Part shown: in pieces, positions 1 through 6,408 of the stretch
How the letters are laid out: the number at the start of each line of letters is the position of its first letter
Position numbering within the stretch: the stretch's first letter is position 1
Position numbers and translations under genes: made by a program
NCBI GenBank assembly: GCA_041687755.1
Contig: JBDNJM010000010.1
Span: 1 to 11,727 of the forward strand
Reading direction: 5' to 3'
Origin: JBDNJM01 sp041687755
GTDB taxonomy: Bacteria; Planctomycetota; UBA1135; GCA-002686595
DNA: 11,727 nt
Notes under the pieces: generated by a model
Told to the model about the DNA's origin: nothing
What the model saw: only the letters and a program-made list of their open reading frames with translations
Database searches by the model: none

Positions 1-352
1 AGCATTGCGCGAGGACCTCGATGACGGCCGCCAGGGACTTCGGGTCGAACCCCGCAGGAACGGCGACGGTGCGACCCGAGCGGGTGCGGACTTCGAGGCG
101 GATCGCGGACGGCGCTGCGACCGGGCTAGAAGCAGGCGCCAGCCTGGCGCGGACGAGGCCGCGCGCGCCGTGCGCCACTGCGACTTCTTCGCGCCGCCGG
201 CGATACAAGTTCGCTGGCGTGCAGCCAAGGCGCCTGGCGAGGGCCGAGATCGCGACCCCCTCACACTCCGCTGCAGCAAGGACCTGGGAGTACCAAACGG
301 GAAGGTCGGCGCGCCGTTCGGGGCGCTCGTCAATCAGAGTCTCGAGGTTCAT
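1..352 (-). CDS. tnpA: IS66-family accessory protein TnpA (C-terminus cut by window edge)
   Basis: The frame starts at the ATG at 352 and stays open for 117 codons to the left edge. The N-terminal half carries a helix-turn-helix-like stretch at about residues 34-56 (VAISALARRLGCTPANLYRR). The C-terminal half reads IRLEVRTRSGRTVAVPAGFD, followed by KSLAAVIEVLAQC. This pattern of a short beta segment, a 'VPAGFD' motif and a helix ending near Leu-x-x-Cys is typical of IS66 TnpA (about 110-130 residues), so only a few residues should be missing. TnpA is a small DNA-binding accessory protein needed for transposition together with TnpB and TnpC. No Shine-Dalgarno sequence is evident. Family assignment rests on recognised sequence pattern, not on a search. 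Confidence 0.8.
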   Translation of the reverse strand, partial: MNLETLIDERPERRADLPVWYSQVLAAAECEGVAISALARRLGCTPANLYRRRREEVAVAHGARGLVRARLAPASSPVAAPSAIRLEVRTRSGRTVAVPAGFDPKSLAAVIEVLAQC

Positions 353-395
353 GCCCCCCAGCATCGGGAGTGACCGGGAGCCCACGAAGGGGGGG

Positions 396-420
396 CTGGG
401 TCAGGCCGCCGGACGCTAAC
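396..420 (-). repeat. Probable IS66 terminal inverted repeat
   Basis: Read on the minus strand the element begins GTTAGCGTCCGGCGGCC and continues with TGACCCAG. This resembles the usual IS66 terminus (GTAAGCG followed by a GC-rich tract). Only one of the two ends is in the window, so the inverted-repeat nature itself cannot be seen. The match is to remembered family examples. Confidence 0.55.
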
Positions 421-827
421 CCTTTAAGGTCTACACCCAGCTCGACAAGGCTGTCGAACGCATCCCCGCTATCACGGCCCTCGAGGTGCTCAGCGAGGAC
501 CCCTTCGGCGAGGGGACGCGCTGGCGCGAGAGGCGCGTGATGTTCAAGAAGGAGGCAACGGAAGAGATGTGGGTCACGGCCTTCGATCCCCCGCGCGGCT
601 ACAACGTAGAGGCCGAGTCTCAAGGCATGAAGTACTCGACCCGCTTCTTCTTCGTGCCGGGGGGCGACGGCACCCAGGTCGCCTGGGCCTTCACGAGCAC
701 GCCGCAGACGCTCGGGGCCAAGCCGATGGGCTCGGTCTTCAGCCGGCTACTGAACGGCACCATAGAGAAATGCATGCTCGGAGATCTCGAGGCGCTGCGC
801 GACGTTTGCGGGCGCGGCGAGGGCTAA
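421..827 (+). pseudogene. SRPBCC-family (polyketide cyclase/START-like) protein, 5' end removed by IS66 insertion
   Basis: The frame is open from the first base after the insertion element: 423 begins Phe-Lys-Val-Tyr-Thr-Gln-Leu-Asp and the frame stops at the TAA at 825-827, giving 134 visible residues. The sequence has the SRPBCC pattern: an N-terminal helix ending in a conserved proline region (VERIPAITALEVLSED), alternating beta strands (GEGTRWRERRVMFKKEATEE, then MWVTAFDPPRGYNVEAES), a strand ending TQVAWAFTSTP and a long C-terminal helix (KCMLGDLEALRDVC). Intact members are about 140-150 residues and start with a strand followed by 'AP.E.V'. That strand is missing and probably lies on the far side of the insertion. 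These proteins form a cavity that binds hydrophobic ligands; the ligand here is unknown. A GTG at 486 could in principle start a shortened product, but this would lack the first strand and helix. Confidence 0.75.
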
Positions 828-856
828 GTCGCTTGCGGGCACTGCGCTGCGCCTGA

Positions 857-897
857 AACGAAAAACGCCGGTCGCACGGCGACCGTCGTTTTTCGTT
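857..897. terminator. Bidirectional hairpin terminator
   Basis: Arms AACGAAAAACG-C-CGGTCGC and GCGACCG-T-CGTTTTTCGTT pair over 19 positions with one mismatch around the loop ACG. The lower stem supplies TTTTT on both strands. It sits between the end of the SRPBCC gene (827, plus) and the end of the porin gene (985, minus), as expected for a shared terminator of convergent genes. Confidence 0.8.
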
Positions 898-984
898 CCA
901 GGATCCCCGCCAACCCAAGACAGAGGGTCCCTGAGGTTGGCGCCACTCGCGGTTCGTCAGATGCCGCCAGCGCTTGCCATCGGG

Positions 985-2400
985 TTAGAAGTTCAACTGC
1001 GCGCGGAAGCCAAAGATGTTCAGACCGTCGGCGTCCCCCAGCGAGAGGGCACCCTCGTCTGCGTCGAGCACGTGGTTCCAGTTGAGCATCAGGCGCAGGT
1101 TGGCGCTGTAGTACCAGTTCAGGCCCAGGCTAAAGACGTCTTCTTCACCACCCTGAATGGAGCGCGAGTTGAGGTCGAGACTCGCGTAGCGAGCGGCCAG
1201 CTCGATGGGACGCTCGCCTTCGTTGTTTGCCCGGAGGCGCTTGAACTCGCCCGCTTCCATGCGGTACGCCGGCGCCCGCGACTCCCCCGTTAGGGTGTAG
1301 GTCGCGGCCACGTGGTAGCCCATGAAGTCGGAGTCGCGCCCCGGCAAGTTCAGGTTGACGATGTTCCACTCGCCGCCGATAGAGAAGGGGCCCGAGACCC
1401 AGGTCGCTTCTGCACCGGCGAGGGTGACGCCGTTCACGTCGGAGAGCAGGCCGGTGTCCACGATGCGCAGGTTGGACATGTTCGTGGACTCGTCCCGGAT
1501 CCGAATCGGGTCCTCGGGCGCACGGTACGAACCTCGCAGGCCCAGGTGGATCACCTCAGTGTCGGACTGGACAGGAGCCAAGACGAAGCGGCCCGTGGCG
1601 CCCCAACCCTCGTCGTCGACGGCGGTCGGCGTGACCGCGTCGCCGTAGACGCCGGCGGCGTAGAACCACTCCTCGCCGTTGTCCTGGACTCGGGCACCAA
1701 TCGCACGATCGACGAACGGGATGACGAGAAACGTGTCGACGCCCCGCTCGGTGAACGGAATATCGTTCGAGCTCATCTCGACGTCGAGGCTGTACGGCTG
1801 CTTCTGGTTGCCGAAGATGAACGACGGTCCGTCTCCGTCGTAGCCAACCCAGAAGTCGCGAACGGTGGCGTTGTTGTCCGCGAACTCGGTCTCGGCGGCC
1901 CAGATAAGATCGTCGGGCAGGGTGCCCTTGAGCTCGATCCGTGCGCGGCGCAGTTCCGTGCCGTCGTTGATGAAGTCGTCGAGGGCACCGTCGTTCGTAT
2001 GCAGGTTGGCGTCGACCTGAACCCGCCCGCCGATCTTGATGCTCGACTCGCCGTCGACCGACTTCACGCGAAAGCCGCCCGTGCCCATGGTGACGGCCGG
2101 TCCGTCGTCCGATTCTTCAAGGATCTCGCTGTTCGGCGTCGCCTCGATGAGCGCGCGGTGCTGCTCGGGAGTGATGGCGCCGTTGCCCAGCAGGGTGTCG
2201 AGCAGGGTCGTGGCGCCCTGCTGCGCCGGGGCCGAAGCCAGGGCCACTTTTCCCGACTCAGCGGAGGCCTGCGCGGCCTCGACGACGGGGAGGTCCGCGC
2301 GGACCGAAGCCGCGACAGTGTCGTTGGTGGCGGAGCAGCCGGCGAGGAGGCTGAGAGCTCCGGTGCAGGGAAGGGCCAGGGACCTCGGGACAGAGATCAT
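985..2400 (-). CDS. OprP/OprO-type phosphate-selective porin-like outer-membrane protein with lipobox
   Basis: The ATG at 2400 was chosen because it begins a lipoprotein-type signal peptide (basic Arg6, hydrophobic stretch, LSLLAGC with Cys22). The frame is open 32 codons further upstream, but that extension looks non-coding. The product is 471 residues. A low-complexity Ala/Glu-rich linker (about 23-95) is followed by a phosphate-selective porin O/P-like barrel: strands such as GGFRVKSVDGESSIKIGGRV, RRARIELKGTL, and 'FIFGNQKQPYSLDVEMSSND', the family hallmark of a K-x-P-(Y/F)-S/G-L-E/D strand. The C-terminus is RAQLNF, with the terminal phenylalanine typical of proteins inserted by BamA. The known role of the family is a trimeric anion or phosphate channel, but many homologues have untested specificity. 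The lipobox on a barrel is unusual. No Shine-Dalgarno sequence is seen, and transcription probably ends at 857-897. Confidence 0.85.
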   Translation of the reverse strand: MISVPRSLALPCTGALSLLAGCSATNDTVAASVRADLPVVEAAQASAESGKVALASAPAQQGATTLLDTLLGNGAITPEQHRALIEATPNSEILEESDDGPAVTMGTGGFRVKSVDGESSIKIGGRVQVDANLHTNDGALDDFINDGTELRRARIELKGTLPDDLIWAAETEFADNNATVRDFWVGYDGDGPSFIFGNQKQPYSLDVEMSSNDIPFTERGVDTFLVIPFVDRAIGARVQDNGEEWFYAAGVYGDAVTPTAVDDEGWGATGRFVLAPVQSDTEVIHLGLRGSYRAPEDPIRIRDESTNMSNLRIVDTGLLSDVNGVTLAGAEATWVSGPFSIGGEWNIVNLNLPGRDSDFMGYHVAATYTLTGESRAPAYRMEAGEFKRLRANNEGERPIELAARYASLDLNSRSIQGGEEDVFSLGLNWYYSANLRLMLNWNHVLDADEGALSLGDADGLNIFGFRAQLNF

Positions 2401-2941
2401 GGTCAAAACTCGGGCGGGGGTCGAGAGGAGGGAATTCGATGCCGTGTTCGTCGCTGGTTGGCGACTTGACGGCCGTAGTGGGAAGCCGCGGGGCACTGAC
2501 GGCAGGGCCAGCCACGGGCTTGCGCGACGGGGTTTTCCCGTCGCCGCAGGATCCTGTTAGTCGAGCGTGAAGTTTCGGCCAAGGGCAGCAGAAGACGGCG
2601 CCAAGAATGATCGAAGCGTCCGGGTCCAGCTCGGTCGCCGGCTCGACTCGCATGCCACCGCGCCCGGAGCGGGGCCGTGTAAGGCCGCCGGATTCGTTCG
2701 GAACCGCCGAACGCCACTACGTGGTCCGGGTACGCAGCCTGCTCGTCCATGCGGGCCAGCCCCTCAGACGGCCGCGAGAAATGGCCCCTCCGCCCCATTC
2801 CACGCTCCGGTCCCTGGTGGGCGTGCGCCCTGGAGCGTTTCACGGTTCGCGCAATGGCGTCCGCGAGCCGAGATTCGGGTCTTGGCCCCAACACGGCCCG
2901 GAGCCAGCCTGGGGCCCCTTCTAGCGGGCAGCGCGCTGCGC
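2401..2941. other. Intergenic region of 541 bases, including the porin leader
   Basis: This lies between the porin start and the end of the BamE-like gene, both on the minus strand. Open frames cross it on both strands, but none has recognisable protein features and most are extensions of antisense frames. The porin-proximal 170 bases contain a hairpin (2524-2544) and a GC-rich structured stretch. The remaining bases to 2941 show nothing I can assign. A small structured RNA cannot be excluded. Confidence 0.5.
2524..2544 (-). promoter_or_regulatory. Hairpin in the probable 5' leader of the porin gene
   Basis: On the minus strand GCGACGGG-AAAAC-CCCGTCGC forms a perfect 8-base-pair stem with a 5-base A-rich loop, about 124 bases upstream of the porin ATG. 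It is followed by GCGCAAGCC and, further on, GGCTT, which could form a second pairing (AAGCC/GGCTT). No T-run follows, so it is not a simple terminator. It could be part of a cis-regulatory leader RNA. I cannot match it to a known riboswitch class. Confidence 0.35.
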
Positions 2942-3415
2942 TCAGCCTCCGCCGATCTCTGCGTCGACGACTGTTCCCGCGACGCTGAGGTGCACGTACA
3001 GGAACGCGTCGTCCAACCCGATCAAGCTCGTCCATGAGTTGCTCTCCAGCTCGTAGCGCAGAGTGCGCGTCGCCGAAAAGAGGAACTGCTCGCCGAAGTG
3101 GCGTCCGCAGTCTTGCGTGTCCCGCTCCGAGTCCGGGCCCCCCAGCAGACCCAGCACCTCCGCACGCGGTAGTCCTGCCCGAATCTCTTCCGCGGCCGCG
3201 CGAGCCATAGGCGTCCGCACCGCGCGAGTCCCCGCTCTCCAGGCTGCCCCGTCGAACGCCGCACCGCCAAACGGGTCCATGAAGCTCCACGCAATCCAAA
3301 CGGCGAGAGCGGCGACCGTCAGCGCGCTCGCCAGCAGAGCGAGACCGCGGGGGCCGCAGCCAGCGGAGCGCCGCTCCTCGGTCGGGCTCCCGCCGACATG
3401 TGTAGGAGCTGTCAT
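2942..3415 (-). CDS. Membrane-anchored BamE/SmpA-like small protein
   Basis: The product is 157 residues from the ATG at 3415. A single hydrophobic segment at about residues 24-46 (GLALLASALTVAALAVWIAW) follows a polar N-terminus rich in Arg and Glu, suggesting a signal anchor. The exported part has 'MARAAAEEIRAGLPRAEVLGL' followed by LGGPD (about 70-95). This resembles the 'I..GM.R.EV..LLG.PD' signature of BamE/OmlA-like folds, where a helix pair leads into a beta sheet; the later LYVHLSVAGTVVDAEI fits the closing strands. BamE is an outer-membrane lipoprotein of the Bam complex, but similar folds occur in many unrelated exported proteins and this one lacks a lipobox, so no Bam role is claimed. 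It is divergent from the ASCH gene. Confidence 0.65.
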   Translation of the reverse strand: MTAPTHVGGSPTEERRSAGCGPRGLALLASALTVAALAVWIAWSFMDPFGGAAFDGAAWRAGTRAVRTPMARAAAEEIRAGLPRAEVLGLLGGPDSERDTQDCGRHFGEQFLFSATRTLRYELESNSWTSLIGLDDAFLYVHLSVAGTVVDAEIGGG

Positions 3416-3609
3416 GACGCCCAGAATCTAGCGCCCCTGCGGGCTCGGCCCAACCCCTCCGACCGGAGCAGGACCGCAGTCGATGGCCCCGCCGCAAGAT
3501 TCCCCGCCGCGCGGCGTGCCGGCCGGGTCGCGCGCGGTCTACTGGCGACGTGCACCGCCCACGCACGACGGCCCACCACTGCACTCCGCCCTGTTCATCC
3601 ACACGCCAG

Positions 3610-3620
3610 CCCCCCCCCCC
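3610..3620. repeat. Homopolymeric tract of 11 C
   Basis: Eleven consecutive C residues sit directly before the TTG at 3621 that I take as the start of the ASCH-domain gene. Tracts of this length can vary by slippage during replication and are also prone to sequencing error. If translation began further upstream, at the in-frame ATG at 3483, a one-base change here would shift the frame. Confidence 0.9.
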
Positions 3621-3968
3621 TTGACCGACTATCCCGAAAAGACCTGCGAACTCGATCGCCTCGTCACCCACAAGCGGCTGGTGGAATCGGCCCTGGCAGG
3701 CAAGAAGACCCAACAGCGACGCAACGGCGTCTACGGCTACCCGGGCGAGAGCTTCGAGCTGGAGGACCAGTCCTTCGAGATCACCAAGCTGTTCCGCCAG
3801 ACCCTCGGCGAAATGTCTGAAGCGGACGCTCACAGCGAGGGCTACGCCGACCTCGGCATGTACAAGGACCTGATCCTGCGCATGCACAAGGGCATGGAGT
3901 GGGACGAGAGCGACAAGGTGTGGGTGCACGAGTTCAGGCTCGTGAAGGCCTCGGACTCCGCCGACTGA
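3621..3968 (+). CDS. ASCH-domain protein
   Basis: The product is 115 residues from a TTG at 3621. This start was preferred over the in-frame ATG at 3483 because the intervening residues are Pro/Ala/Arg-rich and unlike any fold, while MTDYPEKTCELDRLVTHKRL reads as a normal N-terminus of this family. The core has ALAGKKTQQRR (about 24-34), the ASCH 'GxKTxxxR' motif, then a strand pair (YGYPGESFELEDQSFEITKL), LGEMSEADAHSEGYADL (about 62-78) and a C-terminal VWVHEFRLV strand. ASCH domains adopt a PUA-like beta barrel and are thought to bind RNA or modified nucleotides; some have amidohydrolase activity on N4-acetylcytidine. Which applies here cannot be told. It is transcribed alone, divergent from the BamE-like gene and convergent with asnB. 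Confidence 0.75.
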   Translation: MTDYPEKTCELDRLVTHKRLVESALAGKKTQQRRNGVYGYPGESFELEDQSFEITKLFRQTLGEMSEADAHSEGYADLGMYKDLILRMHKGMEWDESDKVWVHEFRLVKASDSAD

Positions 3969-3981
3969 CCCGGTCGTCGGG

Positions 3982-3996
3982 CGGCGCTCCGCGCCG
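3982..3996. terminator. Small GC hairpin between convergent genes
   Basis: CGGCGC-TCC-GCGCCG is a perfect 6-base-pair stem located 14 bases after the ASCH stop and 40 bases after the asnB stop (as read on its strand). There is no T-run on either strand, so its function as a terminator is only a suggestion based on position. Confidence 0.3.
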
Positions 3997-4036
3997 GGGG
4001 CAGAAGTCCCGCGCGCAGACGCGGCCGCGAAGCCCG

Positions 4037-5707
4037 CTAGTCCTCGTAGCCCGCGTCGTGCACGTCGCGAACCGCGCGTCCGCTCGGATCCGCGCCGTAG
4101 GCGAACGAAGCGTCCCAGGCAATCGCTGCCGGGGTCGAGCAGGCAACGCTCGGCCCACCAGGCACGAGCTTGGCGGCAGCGTCGCCGGGGTAGTGCTCCG
4201 CGAACAGCGTGCGATAGGCGTAGGCCTCCTTGGTCGCCGGTGTGTTGACGGGGAAGCGGAAGGCAGCCTCGGCGAGCTGACTGTCGCTCACCGAGGCCTC
4301 CGCCGCAGCGCGCAGCGAATCGATCCAGCCGTAGCCGACACCGTCCGAGAACTGCTCCTTCTGCCTCCACAAGATCTCCTTCGGCAGGTCCCCCTCGAAG
4401 GCCTCGCGCAGGATGTGCTTCTCGATGCGACCGGCACCGCACAGCTTGTGCTCCGCGTCCATCGACATGGCGAGTTCGAGGAACTCCAGGTCGAGGAACG
4501 GCACCCGGGCCTCGACGCCCCAAGCCGCCATCGACTTGTTGGCGCGCAGGCAGTCGTAGGCGTGCAGCTGCTCTAGCTTGGCCACGGTCTCCTCGTGGAA
4601 CGCGCGCGCATCGGGCGCCTTGTGGAAGTAGAGGTAGCCTCCGAAGATCTCGTCGGCGCCCTCGCCCGAGAGCACCATCTTGATGCCCATCGCCTTGATG
4701 CGCCGCGCGAGCAGGTACATCGGCGTGGAGGCGCGCACGGTCGTCACGTCGTAGGTCTCCAGATGGCGCACGACCTCGGAGAGCGCGTCGAGGCCCTCTT
4801 GCACCGTGAAGTAGAACGTGTGGTGAACGGTCCCCAGGTGATCCGCGGTGAGTTGGGCGGCAGCGAGATCTGGCGAGCCCTCCAAGCCAATGGCGAAGGA
4901 GTGGAGCTGCGGCCACCAGGCCGGATCCCGGTCCCCGCTCTCGACTCGTTTAGCCGCGAACCGGGCCGCGATCGCCGCCACGACGGAGCTGTCGAGCCCG
5001 CCCGAGAGCAGGACGCCGTAGGGCGTGTCGCACATGAGTTGGCGATGTACGGCCTCCTCCAGCCCCTTGCGCAGGTCAGCTGCGAGCACCTGGCGCCCGC
5101 GGCAGGCCTCGTAGTCGCGCCAGGCCGGCGTGTAGTAGCGCGTGGGAGTCTCCTGGCCGCGCACCCAGGAGTGCCCGGGCGGGAACTCCTCGATGCGCGG
5201 GCAGAGCCCGTGCAACGCCTTCATCTCCGACGCGACGACCAGCACGCCGCGCTCGTCCCGGCCCCAGTAGAGCGGGATCACGCCGATCGGGTCGCGGGCG
5301 ATGATCCAGTCCCCCGTGTCCGCGTCGTAGCCCACAAACGCGAAGATCCCGTTGAGCCGGTGCACGAGGTTCGCCCCATCGGACGACCAGAGCGGCAGGA
5401 TGACTTCGCAATCCGAGTGGGTCAAGAACGTGGTCTCGCGCTCCAGCTCCCGGCGCAACTCCTGGTGGTTGTAGATTTCGCCGTTGACGGCCAACAGGCG
5501 GTTCCCCTCGAAGCTGCGCAAGGGCTGCGCCCCGGAATCCAGCCCGACAATGGCGAGTCGTTCATGGACCAGGACCGCGCGCTCGTCCGCGTAGACCCCG
5601 CTCCAGTCCGGACCTCGATGACGTAGCGATCGGGAACGTTCCAGACCCACGGTGCGCGCCTGTTCCGGCGACCCGACCAGGTCCAACATGCAGAAGATGG
5701 AGCACAT
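4037..5707 (-). CDS. asnB: Asparagine synthetase B (glutamine-hydrolysing)
   Basis: The product is 556 residues from the ATG at 5707, close to the 554 of the E. coli enzyme, which it resembles along its whole length. The frame is open upstream of this ATG, but the mature enzyme must begin Met-Cys. The N-terminal class II glutaminase domain has the catalytic Cys2, Arg50 (HERLAIV), Asn75-Gly76-Glu77 (NGEIYNH) and Asp99. The synthetase domain has the ATP-pyrophosphatase loop SGGLDSS (235-241), followed by ETYDVTTVRASTPMYL and 'SGEGADEIFGGYLYFHKA'; the C-terminal part includes EKHILREAF and QKEQFSDGVGYGWID. It makes asparagine from aspartate, ATP and glutamine (or ammonia) in the cytoplasm. Position 6 is Cys where E. 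coli AsnB has Gly (MCSIFG). The gene is divergent from the selenoprotein candidate, with 185 bases between the two starts. Confidence 0.97.
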   Translation of the reverse strand: MCSIFCMLDLVGSPEQARTVGLERSRSLRHRGPDWSGVYADERAVLVHERLAIVGLDSGAQPLRSFEGNRLLAVNGEIYNHQELRRELERETTFLTHSDCEVILPLWSSDGANLVHRLNGIFAFVGYDADTGDWIIARDPIGVIPLYWGRDERGVLVVASEMKALHGLCPRIEEFPPGHSWVRGQETPTRYYTPAWRDYEACRGRQVLAADLRKGLEEAVHRQLMCDTPYGVLLSGGLDSSVVAAIAARFAAKRVESGDRDPAWWPQLHSFAIGLEGSPDLAAAQLTADHLGTVHHTFYFTVQEGLDALSEVVRHLETYDVTTVRASTPMYLLARRIKAMGIKMVLSGEGADEIFGGYLYFHKAPDARAFHEETVAKLEQLHAYDCLRANKSMAAWGVEARVPFLDLEFLELAMSMDAEHKLCGAGRIEKHILREAFEGDLPKEILWRQKEQFSDGVGYGWIDSLRAAAEASVSDSQLAEAAFRFPVNTPATKEAYAYRTLFAEHYPGDAAAKLVPGGPSVACSTPAAIAWDASFAYGADPSGRAVRDVHDAGYED

Positions 5708-5892
5708 GGGCGGGACCGTACCGCCTGGAGCTGCGCGCCGAACTGGCGTTCGGGTCGGGCTGCTTGAATTTCTCGCCGGCCCGGGACCCCCCTGCCCCCG
5801 CTCGGGGTCAAGGGCAGGCTCTGGAGACCCTGCTCGCCGGCAGCCCCGCGCATCCTCGGTCTCGGATCGACCCGAATGGCATACTGACCTCG

Positions 5893-6408
5893 ATGAGATC
5901 ACGACCGCGCACCTCGATCCTCGTCGGCTGGACGGCCCTGGGCCTCGCGGGCTGGGCGCTCAGCGCCTGCGGCACCGGGGCGGCCCATGGCGAGGCCGGA
6001 GGCTCGCTCGATGGCGCCGACCGCGTCACGATCGGTGAAGTGACCTGGTACACGGACCTGGACGCCGCGCGTCGAGCCGCGCGGGCGGAGCGCCGGCCCA
6101 TCTGGCTGCACTTCGGCGAGCACCCCGGCTGACAGGGCTGCCGCAACTTCGCGAGCGGTCCGCTCCGCGACTCCCGTGTGGTCGAAGCCAGTGCAGCCTT
6201 CGTCCCCCTGTTCGTCGACACCCTCGACCGATCCCAGCCGTTCGAGGCCTTCCGCGAGCACTACGGCAGCTATCCGGTCCTGCGCATCCAGGATGCCGAG
6301 GGCGTAGACCTCGCTGGACGCATCGACGGCAACCACGTCGCCGGCGATATTCCCACCGAAGATGTCCTCGATCAGCTCAAGCGCGGCCTGGCGGCGTTCG
6401 AGAACTGA
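5893..6408 (+). CDS. Thioredoxin-like UxxC lipoprotein, candidate selenoprotein (in-frame TGA at 6130)
   Basis: Read from the ATG at 5893 to the TGA at 6406 with the internal TGA (6130-6132) as selenocysteine, the product is 171 residues. Residues 1-26 are a lipoprotein signal peptide (Arg2/4/6, hydrophobic core, ALSAC with Cys26). A thioredoxin-like domain follows: WYTDLDAARRAARAERRPIW, LHFGEHPG, then Sec80-Gln-Gly-Cys83, a helix, PLFVDTL, and GSYPVLRIQD with Tyr127-Pro128 at the cis-proline position. The TGA stands where this fold has the first Cys of CxxC. The same frame remains open and domain-like for 91 more codons and is followed by a Rho-independent terminator at 6411. A SECIS-like hairpin follows the TGA. 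The known role of this fold is thiol-disulfide exchange; an envelope location is inferred from the lipobox. The alternative is a nonsense mutation (TGC or TGT to TGA). No selA, selB, selC or selD lies in the window. A CATACT box lies 7 bases before the ATG; no Shine-Dalgarno sequence is seen. Confidence 0.75.
6130..6169 (+). promoter_or_regulatory. Candidate Sec codon plus bacterial SECIS-like hairpin
   Basis: Seventeen bases after the UGA, CGCG-AGCG (6150-6157) pairs with CGCU-C-CGCG (6161-6169): eight base pairs with one bulged C at 6165. The apical loop is GUC (6158-6160). The loop begins 25 bases after the UGA. Bacterial SECIS elements known from formate dehydrogenase and related genes lie within the coding region just downstream of UGA, with a small loop containing G (often GU) at its start, at about 16-37 bases. 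A weaker alternative fold (GCCGC with GCGGU) exists in this GC-rich stretch, so the structure needs a proper energy calculation. Confidence 0.6.

Larger units (their letters stand above)
1..420 (-). mobile_element. IS66-family insertion sequence, tnpA-proximal end (partial)
   Basis: The segment holds a minus-strand IS66-type tnpA and, 68 bases upstream of it, a terminal sequence that reads GTTAGCGTCCGGCGGCC on the minus strand. From memory, this resembles the GTAAGCG-type ends of IS66 elements. The outer boundary is set at 420 because the terminal motif ends there and an SRPBCC reading frame begins immediately afterwards. IS66 elements usually carry tnpA, tnpB and the DDE transposase tnpC; only tnpA is visible and the rest would lie left of the window. 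The family makes 8-base target duplications, so 421-428 (CCTTTAAG) should recur at the far end. The boundary is inference from motif plus frame disruption. Confidence 0.75.

Noticed and set aside
5..373. 122-codon open frame on the plus strand at the left edge
   Set aside because: It is antisense to the IS66 tnpA frame, which matches a known family and is open to the window edge.
1312..2469. 385-codon open frame on the plus strand
   Set aside because: It is antisense to the porin gene and shows no protein features.
2401..2570. Cyclic-di-GMP (GEMM) riboswitch in the porin leader
   Set aside because: A hairpin followed by GCAAGCC recalls the GCAAAGCC element of that class, but the GAAA tetraloop, the receptor and the closing 3' strand are not in place. 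Only the hairpin is reported.
2403..4916. 837-codon open frame on the minus strand
   Set aside because: It crosses asnB, the ASCH gene and the BamE-like gene out of frame, is rich in Arg and shows no domain. It is a GC-rich shadow.
5893..6408. General reassignment of TGA as a sense codon
   Set aside because: Other well-supported genes here (the ASCH gene, the porin and the 8292 gene) end normally at TGA, and their frames contain no internal TGA. The TGA at 6130 is therefore a single-site event.
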